From Metaphire vulgaris (lineage: Eukaryota > Annelida > Clitellata > Crassiclitellata > Megascolecidae), in NCBI GenBank assembly GCA_018105865.1, contig CM030870.1:350001-414000 (forward strand): DNA of 64,000 nt. The letters run 5' to 3'. Both the position numbers and the translations under genes were made by a program. Of this stretch, positions 23,237-36,354 are shown in pieces (positions within the stretch are counted from its first letter, which is position 1; each line of letters starts with the position of its first letter). A model generated the notes under the pieces. The model was not told the DNA's origin. It saw only the letters and a program-made list of their open reading frames with translations, and did not search any database.

Positions 23237-24772
23237 AAGCTTCAGTCGTATAGCAGAACATAGCTAAGCAAAGAGTTTTCTCTGGCTGCAAGTGTCTCAA
23301 TTGATCAATCCGATCGAGCAAATAGCACTTCTATCGATTCATCAACTTCATTCATTCATCCATCACTGATTCACGCACTCAGTCACTCATAATATTGGTC
23401 ACATGATCGACTGACCACGTGACCGTCATCGATCACGTGTCATTCGCAGAGTCTGATATACCGAACATCACGATTATTACTACTATCATAACTGCCATCG
23501 GACAATATTCAGCGACGCAAAATAAAGTAATTGAAGTTGCCAAATAGAAGAGAGAGAGAGAGGGAGAGAGAGAGACAGACAGACAGAGACAGACAGAAAC
23601 AGAGAGACAGAGGCAGAGAGACAGACAGAGCAATTCATAACCAGAATACGGGGGCGTTAATAGATAGATGGCGCTGTAGAACAGTGACGTCACACTGCGT
23701 TTGGAATCAATCAAGATATAATCGATGGAGCGTAACAGGGAAAGGGGACGAGAGGACGCCGTTGCCATAATGGAGTGGATCCCTCCGGGAGATGTTACTC
23801 CCCTCTTCCCCTCCCCCCGGCCGGCCCCCAGAATCTGCGTCTTTAGAGCAAATGAACCAGAGAAACTTTCAAACTCATGAACGAAAGAGTGACAACGAAC
23901 AACAGAGAAGACAACGAACAACAGAGAAGACAACGAACAACAGAGAAGACAACGAACAACAGAGAAGACAACGAACAACAGAGAAGACAACGAACAACAG
24001 AGAAGACAACGAACAACAGAGAAGACAACGAACAACAGAGAAGACAACGAACAACAGAGAAGACAACGAACAACAGAGAAGACGACGAACAACAGAGAAG
24101 ACAACGAACAACAGAGAAGACGACGAACAACAGAGAAGACAACCGCAGCACAGTTGTTAATCGCAAGTCTGCGAATTGAAGGAACAGAGCATGTAAGCGA
24201 AGAACAGCGCTAGATAAGAGACCGTCCCAAATAACAGAAATTATAATTGCTCTCTTCTCACTAATTCCTCGATTATTTGCAGCGATTGCAGGGAAATGGA
24301 GATTGAAAGCCTCGGGGGTTTAGTCCCCCCCCTTCCGACTCAATGGAAGGATCTTTTCTACTGTTGTAAAAACGCACCCGGTGTAGTAATGTTCATGAAA
24401 AGTGCATTTTGTACGTCTTCGCAGATTAGCCTATACATGATAGAAGAAGACTTAGGAGTCCAATATTATTATATGAATTTGATGATTCACAAACCGCGTT
24501 CAGGTGATCGAGGCTTCGTGAAATGCATTTAATGCTATTCTTCCAATTGAAATAATTTAGCAGGAAAGTATATATTATTATAGACAATATGCGCAATATA
24601 TACTGTACGTATGCATAATTTCAAAATACAGTAAACCTCAGCAGTATAGAGTATTAGATGGGAAGGGTACAACTGTGGTTCTCAACTTCTCACACAGGGC
24701 AAGCCCTCCTGAACCACTTTAAACCTCGTTAGTATGATTATGATTATGATTATGATGATGATGATGACGATG

Positions 24773-24827
<55 letters not shown>

Positions 24828-24847
24828 GAGAGAGAATTCATCCTGAC
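22845..24847. other. Probable intron: CT repeat and 19-bp minisatellite
   Basis: Would be the last protocadherin intron. It holds a CT microsatellite (23174-23236), GACA/GAGA tracts (23555-23630), the 19-bp minisatellite (separate entry), a GTGGTTCTC...CCTGAACCACTTTAAACC retroposon 3' end at 24673-24725 and the ATT-rich tract it feeds (24737-24823). No intervening exon identified. Confidence 0.4.
23893..24141. repeat. 19-bp minisatellite open in all frames
   Basis: About 13 copies of GACAACGAACAACAGAGAA with rare A/G changes (GACGACG variants near 24080 and 24120). As 19 is not a multiple of 3 and no frame contains a stop, all forward and several reverse frames stay open; the Gln/Asn/Arg/Thr-rich and Ser/Leu/Cys-rich peptides are artefacts. 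Confidence 0.9.
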
Positions 24848-25009
24848 CTTCATTGTGGAGGCCATGGTGGCCCCTGGGAGCGTATCTGTTGGCCCCGGAG
24901 GGGCGGAGGTGTCTCCCTCTTCGCTGGCCCCTTTGCCGCTGTCTGACCCGATGCTGTCGCTATCTTCGGGCGAATTCAACAGAGCGTCACAGGAACTCTT
25001 CACGCATGA
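24848..25009 (-). CDS. Protocadherin cytoplasmic exon (DSGKG motif)
   Basis: A 162-nt, 54-codon exon between a TTTCTGAGTGCAG acceptor and an AAG/GTCAGG donor, phase 0 at both ends. It follows in frame from the phase-0 donor at 26996 of the big exon. It encodes SCVKSSCDALLNSPEDSDSI, GSDSGKGASEEGD and a Pro/Gly/Thr-rich stretch. The acidic D-S-D-S-x-G-S-D-S-G-K-G cluster resembles the conserved motifs in delta-protocadherin cytoplasmic tails. The predicted junction is ...FIYPK-SCVKSS.... The opposite strand also has an open frame but lacks matching splice signals. Confidence 0.65.
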
Positions 25010-26516
25010 CTGCACTCAGAAACAAAGTATCGCATCAGTTTCACTCGATTTCAACTTAAATATGACTGCAATTTGTGCAAAATCTGGTTTATTTGACAAC
25101 TTGCGAAATGGCTCCAGACGCAGGTGGCCACCGTAACATAATAATATTAGATGCTGAGCCATTAAAGGCGGGTCACGGGGTCACAAGGCGGAGCTGCTGC
25201 AAAAAGTCTCAAACGCTTTGGCTGTAGACGTGTTCAGTCAGAAAAAGAAGCCTAAACTACCCGTGCATAATGCAAAATCTAAGCAGGAAGAAGGATTGCA
25301 GCTGAAGGACTAAATAACTGACGATTATCGCAAGAATTAACAATGCACAAGTAGTCCAATTATACTCTAGCGAGCGTAAGGCTTCCGGCGCTGATCTCCG
25401 TTACTAGGCAAGCAGCGATGCAGGTGGCTTACGCCATTAATCTAGAGTAGGTTGCCATTGCTTTATCTAGACCCGCGTTTTACCCTTCGCAGCTTAACGC
25501 TGCTACCAATCTATCGACGCCCAAGCGATGAACGGCTTGGTTGGCCGCCGACACCACGACTGGATCCCTGGATGGTCAACCATCCAAGTACTAACCGCGC
25601 TCCGCGTTGCTTAACTTCGGTGTTCTGACAGAAACCACTCGCACAACGCCAAGTAGGCCGATCAAATGACGAATCAAACGCATGGCAAAATTAATAGGAA
25701 GAAAAACTGATATTGGACTTCGAAATAAACTGAGTTAATTGCGTTGTTATATTCGACTGTTTCAGATTCTGACTAAATGGAAGAAGATAAACGTCCAATC
25801 GATGCTAAATCATCAAAATTCATCAGCGCTATATAATTATAATGGAAACGTTCTGACTGAATGTCTGTCTTTTATTGACGTGCACCCAGGGACTTAACTA
25901 GACACGGTCAGATAATCACGGATAGAAGCATTAATTCATACGACACCCTCAACTGCAGCACTTGGCTTTTATCTGATCGGCGAGGCCTGGAGGATGTGGC
26001 CGGAGAAAACGGAAAACACTCGCGTGAATTTATGACCGCCTCTGCTGAATGTCAGACGTCGATTTGCTTTGTTTCGATGTCAAACCTAATCTGATACCCT
26101 CGGAACTGGATATTCCCCACCCCTCAAACACAGGGCGATTTTGCCCACCCATCCTATTAACTCAAGCACACGAAATGGGGGGAGGGGAGCTGACATGGGC
26201 ATATTGGGGAGGGCGGATGCAACGTCCCCAACTTGAGAACTGCATGCGTAACCCCATAATTTCTCCCTTTGTTCGGATGTGATTTGTGGCGGAAAAATTA
26301 TACGCAAAGAAGTGTCGTCCACCTAAGACAATTTTCCATTAGAAATAAGTCACGTATAAATAAAAGGCGCTAAATTAGACATCGGCTCAGATAGCAAGAA
26401 GCTTCAATTTTTAATAAGAAGCCAATGCTACTAATGTCCTAAAGTCCTTTTATTCTGCCTCGAAATGACCTGTTTCTTTGTTTCTGCCATTGGCCTCTTG
26501 GTGCCAATGCAGTCGA

Positions 26517-26598
<82 letters not shown>

Positions 26599-26995
26599 AC
26601 TCACACACAAACACACAGGCCAGTGTTGGCTTCAAAGGCCAATTATATGGCGCTAAATAATACACGGCCATTACTGACATTTCGAGCGCTTATGTTGTGA
26701 AACCGAAGCTGACCACCAGTTTAGCTAGAAACTTGCGATCGCCGCACTACCGTGGGATTGTTTCTGCCGCTTGGAACGCTAGCAACACACGGCCACTGCT
26801 ATTAGTGACAACGTCAACAGATAGAGATGTTTCTGCATCGGCCGCCAGGTGGCCTGACCAATGAGCTCTTCGTTTGACTCATTACCGTTGCTAGATGGAC
26901 AGTTGCGACTGATTCAATAACCTCCTGTACGCTATTCTCTGTTACATGCATAGATTATAATATAATGTGGCAACTTTAACACGCTGGTCACCTAC
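25010..26995. other. Probable protocadherin intron
   Basis: Bounded on the minus strand by the GTAGGT donor at 26995 and the GTGCAG acceptor at 25010. Contains the 5S-derived SINE (25345-25659), an inverted-repeat remnant with GGGG/CCCC segments (26090-26260) and an AC microsatellite (26519-26596). No other exon recognised. Confidence 0.55.
25345..25659 (-). mobile_element. 5S rRNA-derived SINE, copy 1
   Basis: On the minus strand the head reads GTCAGAACACCGAAGTTAAG, CGCGGTTAGTACTTGGATGG and CCAGTCGTGGTGTCGGCGGC, i.e. the core and internal promoter of 5S rRNA. It is followed by a non-5S body (GCCGTTCATCGCTTGGGCGT) shared with the 45970-46299 copy. Body differences place it as an older, independent insertion. 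It is not a functional 5S gene: conserved 5S positions are substituted and no terminator follows the 5S part. Confidence 0.8.
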
Positions 26996-29888
26996 CTTGG
27001 GATAGATAAACTGGTTCCCTTTGTACATGCCGAACATCTTTTCGTCTATTTCGTCATCGTCTACGTCATCGATTGAAAACGTCACTTCCTTTTTCTTGAT
27101 CGGCGTTTTCTGCTTCGAGGAATTGCTCATTAAGATGCAATTCTGAAGAACAACTGATTCGCTGCCCTTGATGACGTCACCGCTGCCCCCGTCACCTTTG
27201 ACCTTCTTAGGAGCCCTGTTGACACTGTAGCGACAGTCGTACTGCCCTCTGCTCTTCGACTGCTTTGACCTCTTGACCTTCATACAGACAGCGATAGAGA
27301 TGATGACGACGACGACGACGACGCCGACGACGACACCCACCAACGTCATCAGAGTCTCTCTCTGGTCAAACCAAGACCTCAATCGAAGAAGATGGAAAGA
27401 GGAGGAGGAGGAGGAGGAGGAGGAGGAGGTCACGTGCACGTCCAGTCTACCCGTGAGCGCGCATTCTACGTCAGCGTCTGCCTGGACTTTGATCGTCAGA
27501 CGGTAGATGCGATCCAGGACAGGTTCTCCGGAGAGGAACAGCCTTCCAGTTCTCTCTTCCAGGTGGAAAAGGTGTCCTTCCACCTCCTCATCCTCCTCCC
27601 CCTCCGCTGCCTCAAATGCCAAGCCATACCTGAGGTCTGCGTCGTCGTCGTGACGCCGTTCAACTCTGACCTCTGCGATGACGTCACCGACCTTGACGGA
27701 ATCCAGGTCCACGAGGACGGAGTGATTGACGGACGAGGGAAAGATGAACGAAGGAAGAGTGCGGTTCACGACGACCGTCACGTTCACCGAACTGTTCAAC
27801 TGAACCGAAGAGTAGAGGTTAACGACATCGACGCTGAATTCAAATGCCTCTCCCTTCCCAAGCACCCGCTTCGCTCGAATCCAGCCGCTCAGAGGGTCGA
27901 CCTCGAAGACCGCCGAGTCCTCGACCACGAAGGTCGAGTTCCGGTTGACCTCTGACCTGTCCGTGTCCGTCGCTTCCACTCTTCCAACCAGCGATCCAGG
28001 CGGTCTTCCATCCACGACGCTGAACAGGTAACTGCTCCTGGAGAACCTCGGCACTCCGTCGTTGACGTCGATCAGGGTCAAGGTCAAGGTCGCCGTCGCC
28101 GACCTCTTCGGGGTTCCGCCGTCCTTGACGGTCACGAGGTACTCGTGCTGTACTTTGGCCTCGTAGTCCAGCGGCGCCACGACTCTGACGTCACCGGTGA
28201 CGTAATCGATGGCGAGAACGTCGCTCGGCGGCACGTCGAGTGACGTCAAAGAATAGGAAAGAAGAGCGTTGATGACGTCATCGGCGTCGGAGGCAGAGAT
28301 CGTCGTGAGGACGGAGCCGGGCGGGAAGTCTTCGCCCTTCGCCACTGAGTACCCGTCCCTTGGGAACCGCGGATCGTTGTCGTTCTCGTCGAGGACGTCG
28401 ACCGTCAGAGCGACCTGAAGAGGTCAACGAGGGCGTTCCAAAGTCATGGCAGACGACCTTGACCCTGTGTCGCGTCTCTTCCTCTCGGTCGAGACTCACC
28501 GTCGTCGTCATCTTGTACTCGGAGGGGGAGAGTTCCTGGAGGAGGAAGAGGGTGGAGGTGGTCAGACAGGCGCTCCATCCGTTGTCCCCGGAGTCCGGGT
28601 CCCTTACGGTCACGTGGGCGACGAACGTTCCGTTCGGCGCATTCTCCGTGACCTGACCTCGACCCGACCTCAGAAGCGTGTTGACGGCTATTTCCGGTGC
28701 GTTGTCGTTGACGTCGACCACTTCTACGGTCAGTGACGTCATCGCAGAGCGTCCACTGGCGGCGGCGACGACGGTCAACGGAAACACGTGATCGGTCTCG
28801 TAGTCAATGGACCCGGCGACGTAGACACTTCCGCTGCGAGGATCGATGCGAAACAGCTTCCGGTCTCCTCCGACTTCCGGTGGTCGATTCAGGAGGCTGT
28901 ACAGGACCTGGTGACTTCCGGCGGCGGAGGAGGAGGCGCTGACCGCCTGCACCTGAGTGACCCAGCGCCCCAAGGGACAGTTCTCGACGACGCTGGCGGT
29001 GAATGGCCTGTCGAATCTCGGCCTGACGTCTGCCACCGCTCTGACAGTCACTTCGACCCTGACCGTCCCCGTCCTGACAGGACTTCCGCCATCCTTAGCC
29101 ACCACCGTCAGACTGAACGTCCTCTGCACCTCCGCCACCAGCCTCTCCTTCAGCTGAAGACGGACGTCATGTGACCCGTCCAGCATGTCCGTGACCTTGA
29201 GGTCGAACTTTCCCCGGCCGCCGCCGCCGCCGTCGCCCTCTAGCGAGTAGCCCTGCACCCCGAGAGCCCCGCTGTCCAAGTCCTCGGCGTAGGGCAGCTG
29301 GAAGAGCGCCCCTAGCGGCGAATTGTCCCAAACGACGAGCGACACTTCGGCGACCGGAAACGTCGGTGCGTTGTCGTTGACGTCATTGACGGTGACCTTG
29401 ACCTTGGCGATGACGAAATACTCGGTGGGCGTCACGATGACGTCAAGCGTCTGTTCGAAGGCGTCACATGACTGCGTCTGTCGAGCGCACAGCTGTTCTC
29501 GGTCGATTCGCCTGAGCGTCACGATGACGCCCGTCATGACGTCGATCCGGAAGTACCGTGACGCCGACCGGAAGGAGAAAGTGAGGGCGCTTAGGTCGTG
29601 TCCTTCCGCCGCCGCCGCCTCTGCCCTCGACGCGTAGTAATCCCTTTTGAAGTCGCCGACCACAGTTCCCGGGTCTACTTCTTCGCTGACGTTGTAATGG
29701 AGGGTGCGCTCCGTCGCCATGACGACGGTCGCTACGCAACAGACCCAGACGACGACGACGACGACGACGGACGAAGACGACGTCAAGCGCATGTTGCTAT
29801 GGAAACGACGGTCGGTGTTGATTATCACATGCTGAGATTGTCACCGTAAAGGTGAATGAGAGAGTTTCCATGACAACGACTTCGATTA
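26996..29888 (-). CDS. Protocadherin large exon (signal peptide, EC repeats, TM), one-base frameshift
   Basis: Cell-surface, calcium-dependent adhesion molecule. A strong acceptor (TTCTCTTCTTATTTCCAG) precedes base 29888. I favour the ATG at 29792 (MRLTSSSSVVVVVVVWVCC signal peptide) over the in-frame ATG at 29828. Cadherin repeats in order: EC1 ends with DVNDNAPTF, EC2 contains AKDGGSP, EC3 ends VVDVNDNAPEI, EC4 has RDPDSGDNG and CHDFGTPSL, EC5 begins after VDVLDENDNDPRF and contains LDYE and KDGGTP, EC6 follows DVNDGVPRF, then a divergent membrane-proximal repeat, a serine run, a TM helix (LMTLVGVVVGVVVVVVIISI) and a cytoplasmic stretch ending FIYPK at an AAG/GTAGGT donor. At about 28414 one extra base shifts the frame: the protein is open from 29792 to about 28415 in one frame and from there to 26996 in the next, with no cadherin sequence missing. 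Sequencing error, a null allele or recent decay are all possible. Confidence 0.85.
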
Positions 29889-30100
29889 CTGGAAATAAGA
29901 AGAGAAATCAGAAACACTCGATATCTTACGCGGCGCAGTGCAAACTGACGTCGTGAAAGCGGTCAAAGTGCACGGAATGAGGTCATGTGAGGAAACGTTA
30001 ATTCGTTGTATGATATAAACACCAAGCGCTATATGAATTGAATGAGAAGATCTTTGGCTTGCTCTAATTTCTACGTCTGAAAACGTCATTACCATCATCA

Positions 30101-30132
<32 letters not shown>

Positions 30133-30266
30133 CCATCATCACCACCCACCATCATCATCATCATCATCATCATCGTCATCGCCTCTCAACTCAAACGCAA
30201 AAGTTTCAGCCATTCAGGGTGCGGTGTGGTGTAGGCCTACAGGGTGGCGCAAAAAATTGGCCTGAA

Positions 30267-30301
<35 letters not shown>

Positions 30302-32049
30302 CAATCTATTAAGGCGACCCGTAGTTACCTACTATAGACTGGATATGGTAGGCAGAGGAATAACAGGACCTTGCTTGTTAAAGCAATGCACCCTCATGAC
30401 GAACGATGGAAGATCGAACGTGGACCGACCTCAAAAACGTTTGAGCATCTCTCTGTCCCTTTGATCTTACAGCGTACATCGACTAAACCGATCGAAACAA
30501 CGGACAACAACACCAGAAACAACAGTGCAACAGGGAAAGTGCAACGCACTGAATAACCTCAATCCGAACCAATCGCGATTATGGAAATATCAGACAACAT
30601 GAAACGGCCAAGTCTAACAGACGGGCGCCTAATAAATGCTGCTGCTGCTGCCGCTGCTGCTGCTGGCTGGTGGTGGGTGGTGGTGGTGGTGGTGGTGGTG
30701 GTGGGATGACGCATCTTCACAACAGATAATCTTCATCGAAACAGAGGAAAAGTGTCCAACTGCCCCCTCCCTCCTCTGCCTCTCCCAGGGAACTAATTAT
30801 TAGAAAAACGGTGTCACAGATTATCCGGAAATGAAGACAAAATCAATCCGCAAAAGACTCCGCGGAGGAGCAGACATCCTTTCTGATTCGACCGTCACTC
30901 GTATAGTGACGACTGCATGACGGCCATTGCGCGTGACGTCAGTCCGCCTCCCCGCCCTCCGCCGTATCAATGAACCACGGGGAGAGAGAGGGAGAGAGGG
31001 AGAGAGGGAGAGAGGGTGCGTTGGTGTAGAGTTGCGAATCCCGTGGAGAGTCGTCGTCAGGTCGACAGGTGTCGCCACGTCTCTTATTTCTCGACAAATG
31101 TCGGGTGTGGCTTTAACAAGAGCGTACAGGGACGTGACCCTCGTGGCCTTAGGGAGGGGGAGGGAAAGAGGGAGGGAGGAGTGGTAGGGGGCTGTGGTCC
31201 CACTGTTTATCTTCCGTTAACAGTTCCTGCCTCAGATTGTCATCGAAGACTCCGCTGACAATTGAAATGATGAAATTAATCACATTTGTAAAATAATAAT
31301 TAAGAAGAATTTGTCGATCAAATCAGAAGAACATAAAGAGGCGTCAACAGAAAGTCAACAGATGTCAACGAATGAAGATGAAATGTTGAAATGGAGACAA
31401 GGACAAGTGACAGAGAGTCTTTCCATCAAGACGAATCCATCGCAGCGAGCAAAGACAGGAGACCAGCTGGAGGAGAGAGGGGCGGGTTCAGCCGGTACAT
31501 TGTTCCTGGGCCCATGGAGCTCGAAGGGCCCGGGTCCGGTTATGATGATGATGGTGATGATGCATTAACAATAGTCTGAACCCTGAAAACCGATCATGTT
31601 AAGTTATTAATGCCATAGAGTGACTGACAAGCAAAAAAAGATAATCAACTTTTTCACACACACACTTGTCAAGTCAGGGGCCCGTGACTATTTTTGGCAC
31701 CGGGGCCCGGGAATTCTCTCGGCGGCCCTGATTCTGCAGACCACAGAGCTTCTATAGAGCCATTTTGGAAATTCCTACTTCAACTGCTGTGACACAAATC
31801 CATCGTTATGCATTCTAATCGTCCGTCTGCAATTATCCGAATTCAAGACATTTTGAGAGATAAGCTGCTTCAGGTTCTTATTCAAACCCCCTCCCCCTTC
31901 CCCTCCCCCATTCGATTATGTTCTCAGTATTCCACTCAGCACTTCGTACATTAATAACAATTAGCGTCTCTATGCTCTTCATCTTTCATCTTTCATCTTT
32001 TGTTCTTCAGTTAAAGCGCTCGATAGATAAACCTTCCTCTCTCTCTCTG

Positions 32050-32082
<33 letters not shown>

Positions 32083-33658
32083 GGCTGCCTCTGTCTCTGT
32101 CTCCCTCCGTATTGATGATTTGCAATTCTTTTGAAGTCTGATTGATACAAGACATGCGCTACATAATTGAGATATTTTTTTCTCTCTCTCTCTGCTCTTT
32201 TTTTCTCCGCATTAATAAGCTGCTCTGATAATAACGGTAATCTGGTAATTCGCTTATAAACATCAGTCAAGTAACAGTGCATGACGCCTGAACATGACGA
32301 CGCAGCTTAATCAATGTCTCGTCGATTGACAGATGTCACTTAATAAGGAATCGCCATTTCATAAACAGCTCAGTATACGATATAATATTCTACAGGAGAA
32401 ACGACGGATTGTCAACGTTTATGATTGCGATTTAATCACAAACAGCGCCATATAATTCTTATTTAGTGACACAAAGTCAGGCGTTAATTTGTGAAATTGA
32501 TAGGCATTTCTAATAACACCTTTATTCAGCAGACATATCTCATTATAAACACTTAAAGACCCTGACAGCAGTAACAATCATCCGTTCGAATTAATCGAAG
32601 AGATAAGATAATCGCCGATAAGATATCAATAATAGACCTCCCTCCAATGGGGCATTTGGAGGAGCGGTCTTCAATTGACCCCAGCCCAGGTGACGTCACT
32701 GACACTAATAGAAAGACCTCATTAGGCTCCAAAGTGGTTCTTTAATTGCCCCGTTTCTGCGGCCGTTCGGAATAATTACCAGCAAATACTGCGGGAAGTT
32801 AGCAGAGTGGTAACAACGTTGGACGATAGAGCAGAAGGTCGCGGGTTCGAGACCCGCAGGAGCGCTAAGGTCGACTCAGCCCTCTTTCGCCAGATGGCGA
32901 TAGCAGTTGAGTAGTGGATTAATCCGCGGAGTAAACAGGCGCTTTGCCCCCCATATATGTCAAGGATGCGGGACAGATTCACTTATCCTATCCGAGACTT
33001 CTAATCGTTAATGCAATGATTGGCTATACTAATGCGAATAAGAGTAAAATCTTCCAAGAAATGTGAGAGTAACACAGATATTGGTATTTTCTAGCATCGA
33101 TGCATTGAAGAATAAAATAGGCCTAAACAATACAGTACAAATAATGGGAAACAGTTGGGGGAACTAACGACGACGCCCGCCCCACCCTGAATATCCACGT
33201 GAACTGGAAATGTCCGACTCGAGAAGCCTTGGTTCGCCCCTATTCCGGAGCCCTGGCTGCGCCACTGATTTGTGGAATTACTTGGAGGTTGGAATGTCTC
33301 TGTTTGGAATAAATCATTTAAAAAACAACAGAGTTATTCGTAGACTTTGCGTAATCTTTTCTTGAAATTCGTCTGACTGCGTCGTCATTATATCGATGTC
33401 TTCTATGCACAATTCGTCAACATTTACATCGAAATCCTTTGTATATTAATCGGTCACTTTGTACAGTTTGAGAGAAACTCAAAATCTCGTACTGTAGATT
33501 CTTAGTTCGGGTTTTCGAAAAGAACAGGAAAACCCACAGAGACCAAACCAACCACACTTCACCACACAAATGTTATTTCTTTTCTCTCAAACTGTCTTCT
33601 TCTATTATTGTCGAATTAAATTAGAAAATAAAATCTAAAGACAGAATAGTGACTTACC
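29889..33658. other. Probable 5' intron of the protocadherin; repeats
   Basis: Contains ATC runs (30097-30178), a half-copy of the mariner-type palindrome (CAGGGTGGCGCAAAAA at 30240-30255) next to an AAAT tract (30261-30301), CTG and GGT runs (30640-30705), a GA-rich patch (30975-31015), a decayed GGGCCC-rich hAT-like element (about 31480-31735, related to 58262-58455), a GTCT tract (32048-32078) and a tRNA-derived SINE (32791-32995). No coding exon recognised. Confidence 0.45.
32791..32995 (+). mobile_element. tRNA-derived SINE, uninterrupted copy
   Basis: Pol III A box TAGCAGAGTGG at 32800-32810 and B box GGTTCGAGACC at 32844-32854, spaced as in a tRNA. They are followed by a non-tRNA body (AAGGTCGACTCAGCC, AGTAAACAGGCG) shared with the copy at 53631-53920. 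The tRNA part cannot fold a proper acceptor stem, so it is a SINE head and not a tRNA gene. Confidence 0.75.
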
Positions 33659-34150
33659 CTCGAAGTGACCGATTCCTTCGAGAGCGCAATATGATTATCT
33701 CCTCTGGCGTTCGAAACCAACGCCAGAGTTTCCGTCGGTTGCAACACTCTCCCCGTCTTTCTCTCAATTAAGCGGCGACACATGAAACGGCTGGCATCCG
33801 ATGCAAAATGACGTACTCCCTCTCGGCGGGACAAATGCACGCGGCAGAATACTTCTTCCGTCTAGTTTTCTTCAACATCGTCGACTCTCTGACGGTCTAT
33901 CCCTCTCTTACTCCCTCCTCCCTCCCTCCCTCCCTCTTCTCTGTCGTGAGCGGAGTGGTGCGCACAGGCCGGCCCCTGCTGGCCCCGGCTCCTGGCCCCT
34001 GCCGGCCCCGGCCTAGTCTTGACCGGGGTGGTTCTGTATGGTCGCCGTCCGCGCTCGAAGACAGCGTTTGTGTCCCGGTCGGCATTCGACGTGTCTCGTT
34101 AGGAGACGTCAATCAGACAATCAACGCATTCGAACGATGCGATCTCTGAG
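33659..34150 (-). other. Candidate 5' UTR exon of the protocadherin
   Basis: A strong minus-strand donor (ACTTCGAGG/GTAAGT) ends a GC-rich segment at 33659. A short frame (MHLSRREGVRHF...SKESVTSR) reaches the donor but would hit a stop (TAA) at once when joined to the 29888 acceptor, so if spliced to the protocadherin this exon is untranslated, possibly with an upstream ORF. Nothing on this strand between 30 and 33.6 kb offers a better partner. Start undetermined; the upper bound given is where GC-rich DNA fades. Transcript data would decide. Confidence 0.3.
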
Positions 34151-34523
34151 AAAATGGAATGAAAAGTGTTCTGTCGAAGAAGAGGAAGAAGAACGAGAGA
34201 GAGAGAGAGAGAGAGGCGTTCTCAGAAGCGCCGTAATTGTAAAATCTCCAGCGATAGACAAAGTGATAATTGGAATGTTATAGAGCACTGAAGGTGAAAT
34301 CCTCCAAGCGCTCATTTGGAAAAGAACTTCATATTTAGAAAGATCTCATTCAGGAACATCAAGATAATAAAATGGAAAAATAATTAAACTTTAGAACTTT
34401 ATTTACTAAAGACAAAATATATTCTGCTGATCGATTAATTCTTTAATCTAAGCACAGCTTCAACTAAGAATCCAACGTCTCTCGCCTTTTCCCCCTCTCT
34501 TCAACGTTGAAAGAATCCATACA

Positions 34524-34798
<275 letters not shown>

Positions 34799-34847
34799 TG
34801 TATATATATATATATAAGATATATTATATATATATATATATATATAT

Positions 34848-34890
<43 letters not shown>

Positions 34891-35602
34891 CATCTATGTC
34901 TTGTACAAACTAGACTTAACTCAAATTGAAAACAACAAATATGAAACGTTTGTTACAACGACCTTTTCAGTGAAAATGAAAATGCCCATTGCGCATGACC
35001 AGTGACCCCGGAAGCAGCTGCTCGACTGGCGTCAAAGCATCTGGAGTAGGCCTAGACACTTTGGTAATCACTGCAGCAGCAGCAGCTTCACTGCACAGGT
35101 TAGACGCCGGATATTCTACCTTCCCCGCAACTATCTCATGTTACTGAGGTGTAAATTCGAGAGCGAGGAGGGGCAGAGAGGGACGGAGGGGCAGAGGATG
35201 CTGGTGGGGAAAGGGGGTGGGAATCGGAGGCACCTGAACGTGGAAATGAATTGTCTTCGAGTGTTTTCTCGTAAATTAACGTCGACGAGAAGTGCGCGAG
35301 ATTTGCGTGAGATCTCGAAATTCATTTTCATCAGATACAAAATGAGTGGAAATGATGATATGAAACGCCGTATAAGAGTATAAGACGTCGTCACAGGGCA
35401 AGTCTACGCAGGGGCGGCGCTGGGAGAGTGGGTCCGCGGGTCCGGACCCACCCAGCCTCGGGCAGGGGCACCCGAGCAAATCGCGCAAATCCGTAGAGAA
35501 ATGTTGTTTGGAAGGAGGGGTAGTCTGAGCCGGGTCCTAGAGACCCTCTGATTAAATCATTAGACCCACTCAGCCAAAAACCCAGCTACGCCCCTGAAAG
35601 TC

Positions 35603-35923
35603 AAGAAGTAAGAAGTCAAGAAGTAAGAAGTCAAGAAGTAAGAAGTCAAGAAGTAAGAAGTCAAGAAGTAAGAAGTCAAGAGGTAAGAAGTCAAGAAGTA
35701 AGAAGTCAAGTAAGAAGTCAAGTAAAGTCAAGTAAGAAGTCAAGAAGTCAAAGAAGTCAAGAATTTAAGAAGTCAAGAAGTAAGAAGTCAAGAAGTAAGA
35801 AGTCAAGAAGTAAGAAGTCAAGAAGTAAGAAGTCAAGAAGTAAGAAGTCAAGAAGTAAGAAGTCAAGAAGTAAGAAGTCAAGAAGTAAGAAGTCAAGAAG
35901 TAAGAAGTCAAGAAGTAAGAAGT
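35603..35923. repeat. 15-bp minisatellite
   Basis: About 21 copies of AAGAAGTAAGAAGTC, disrupted in the middle (35705-35770) by shortened units. On the minus strand it reads as repeated S-Y-F-L-T. Confidence 0.9.
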
Positions 35924-36297
35924 TTCGCCCCAGCCCTTCGAGTCTTCCGTCCGTCTCGGCCCTCCTCCTCTTCTTCCTCCTCCTCTTTCTCGTCCTTTTC
36001 GTCCTTCTTCTCCTCCCATTCTCCTCCTCCTCCTCCTCCTCCTCCTCCTCCTTCTCCTTCTCCTCCTCTTCAACTCCACTATTAATTGAATTTGATGATG
36101 GTTGCTCTTCGGATGAAAACGAGGCGAAGTTATTTTCATTCGACCGAAAGAGAGGCTATTTATAGAAGGGCAGATATTATTGGCAACAGATTAGACTGAT
36201 TGGAAGAGGATTCAGCAATTTCAGCGACGATCCTCTGCCTATGAATATCAACGGAAGAGGATCAACGGACGACATCTCTGCCGCTGCTGCTGCTGAC

Positions 36298-36354
<57 letters not shown>

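Noticed and set aside
23433..24179. Several frames over 75-220 codons on both strands
   Set aside because: Produced by a 19-bp minisatellite lacking stops in these frames.
32791..32870. tRNA gene
   Set aside because: A and B boxes are present, but there is no acceptor-stem pairing or plausible anticodon arm and the unit continues into a dispersed repeat body; a tRNA-derived SINE.
35603..35923. CRISPR-like regular array
   Set aside because: Uninterrupted 15-bp tandem units with no unique spacers, in animal DNA; a minisatellite.
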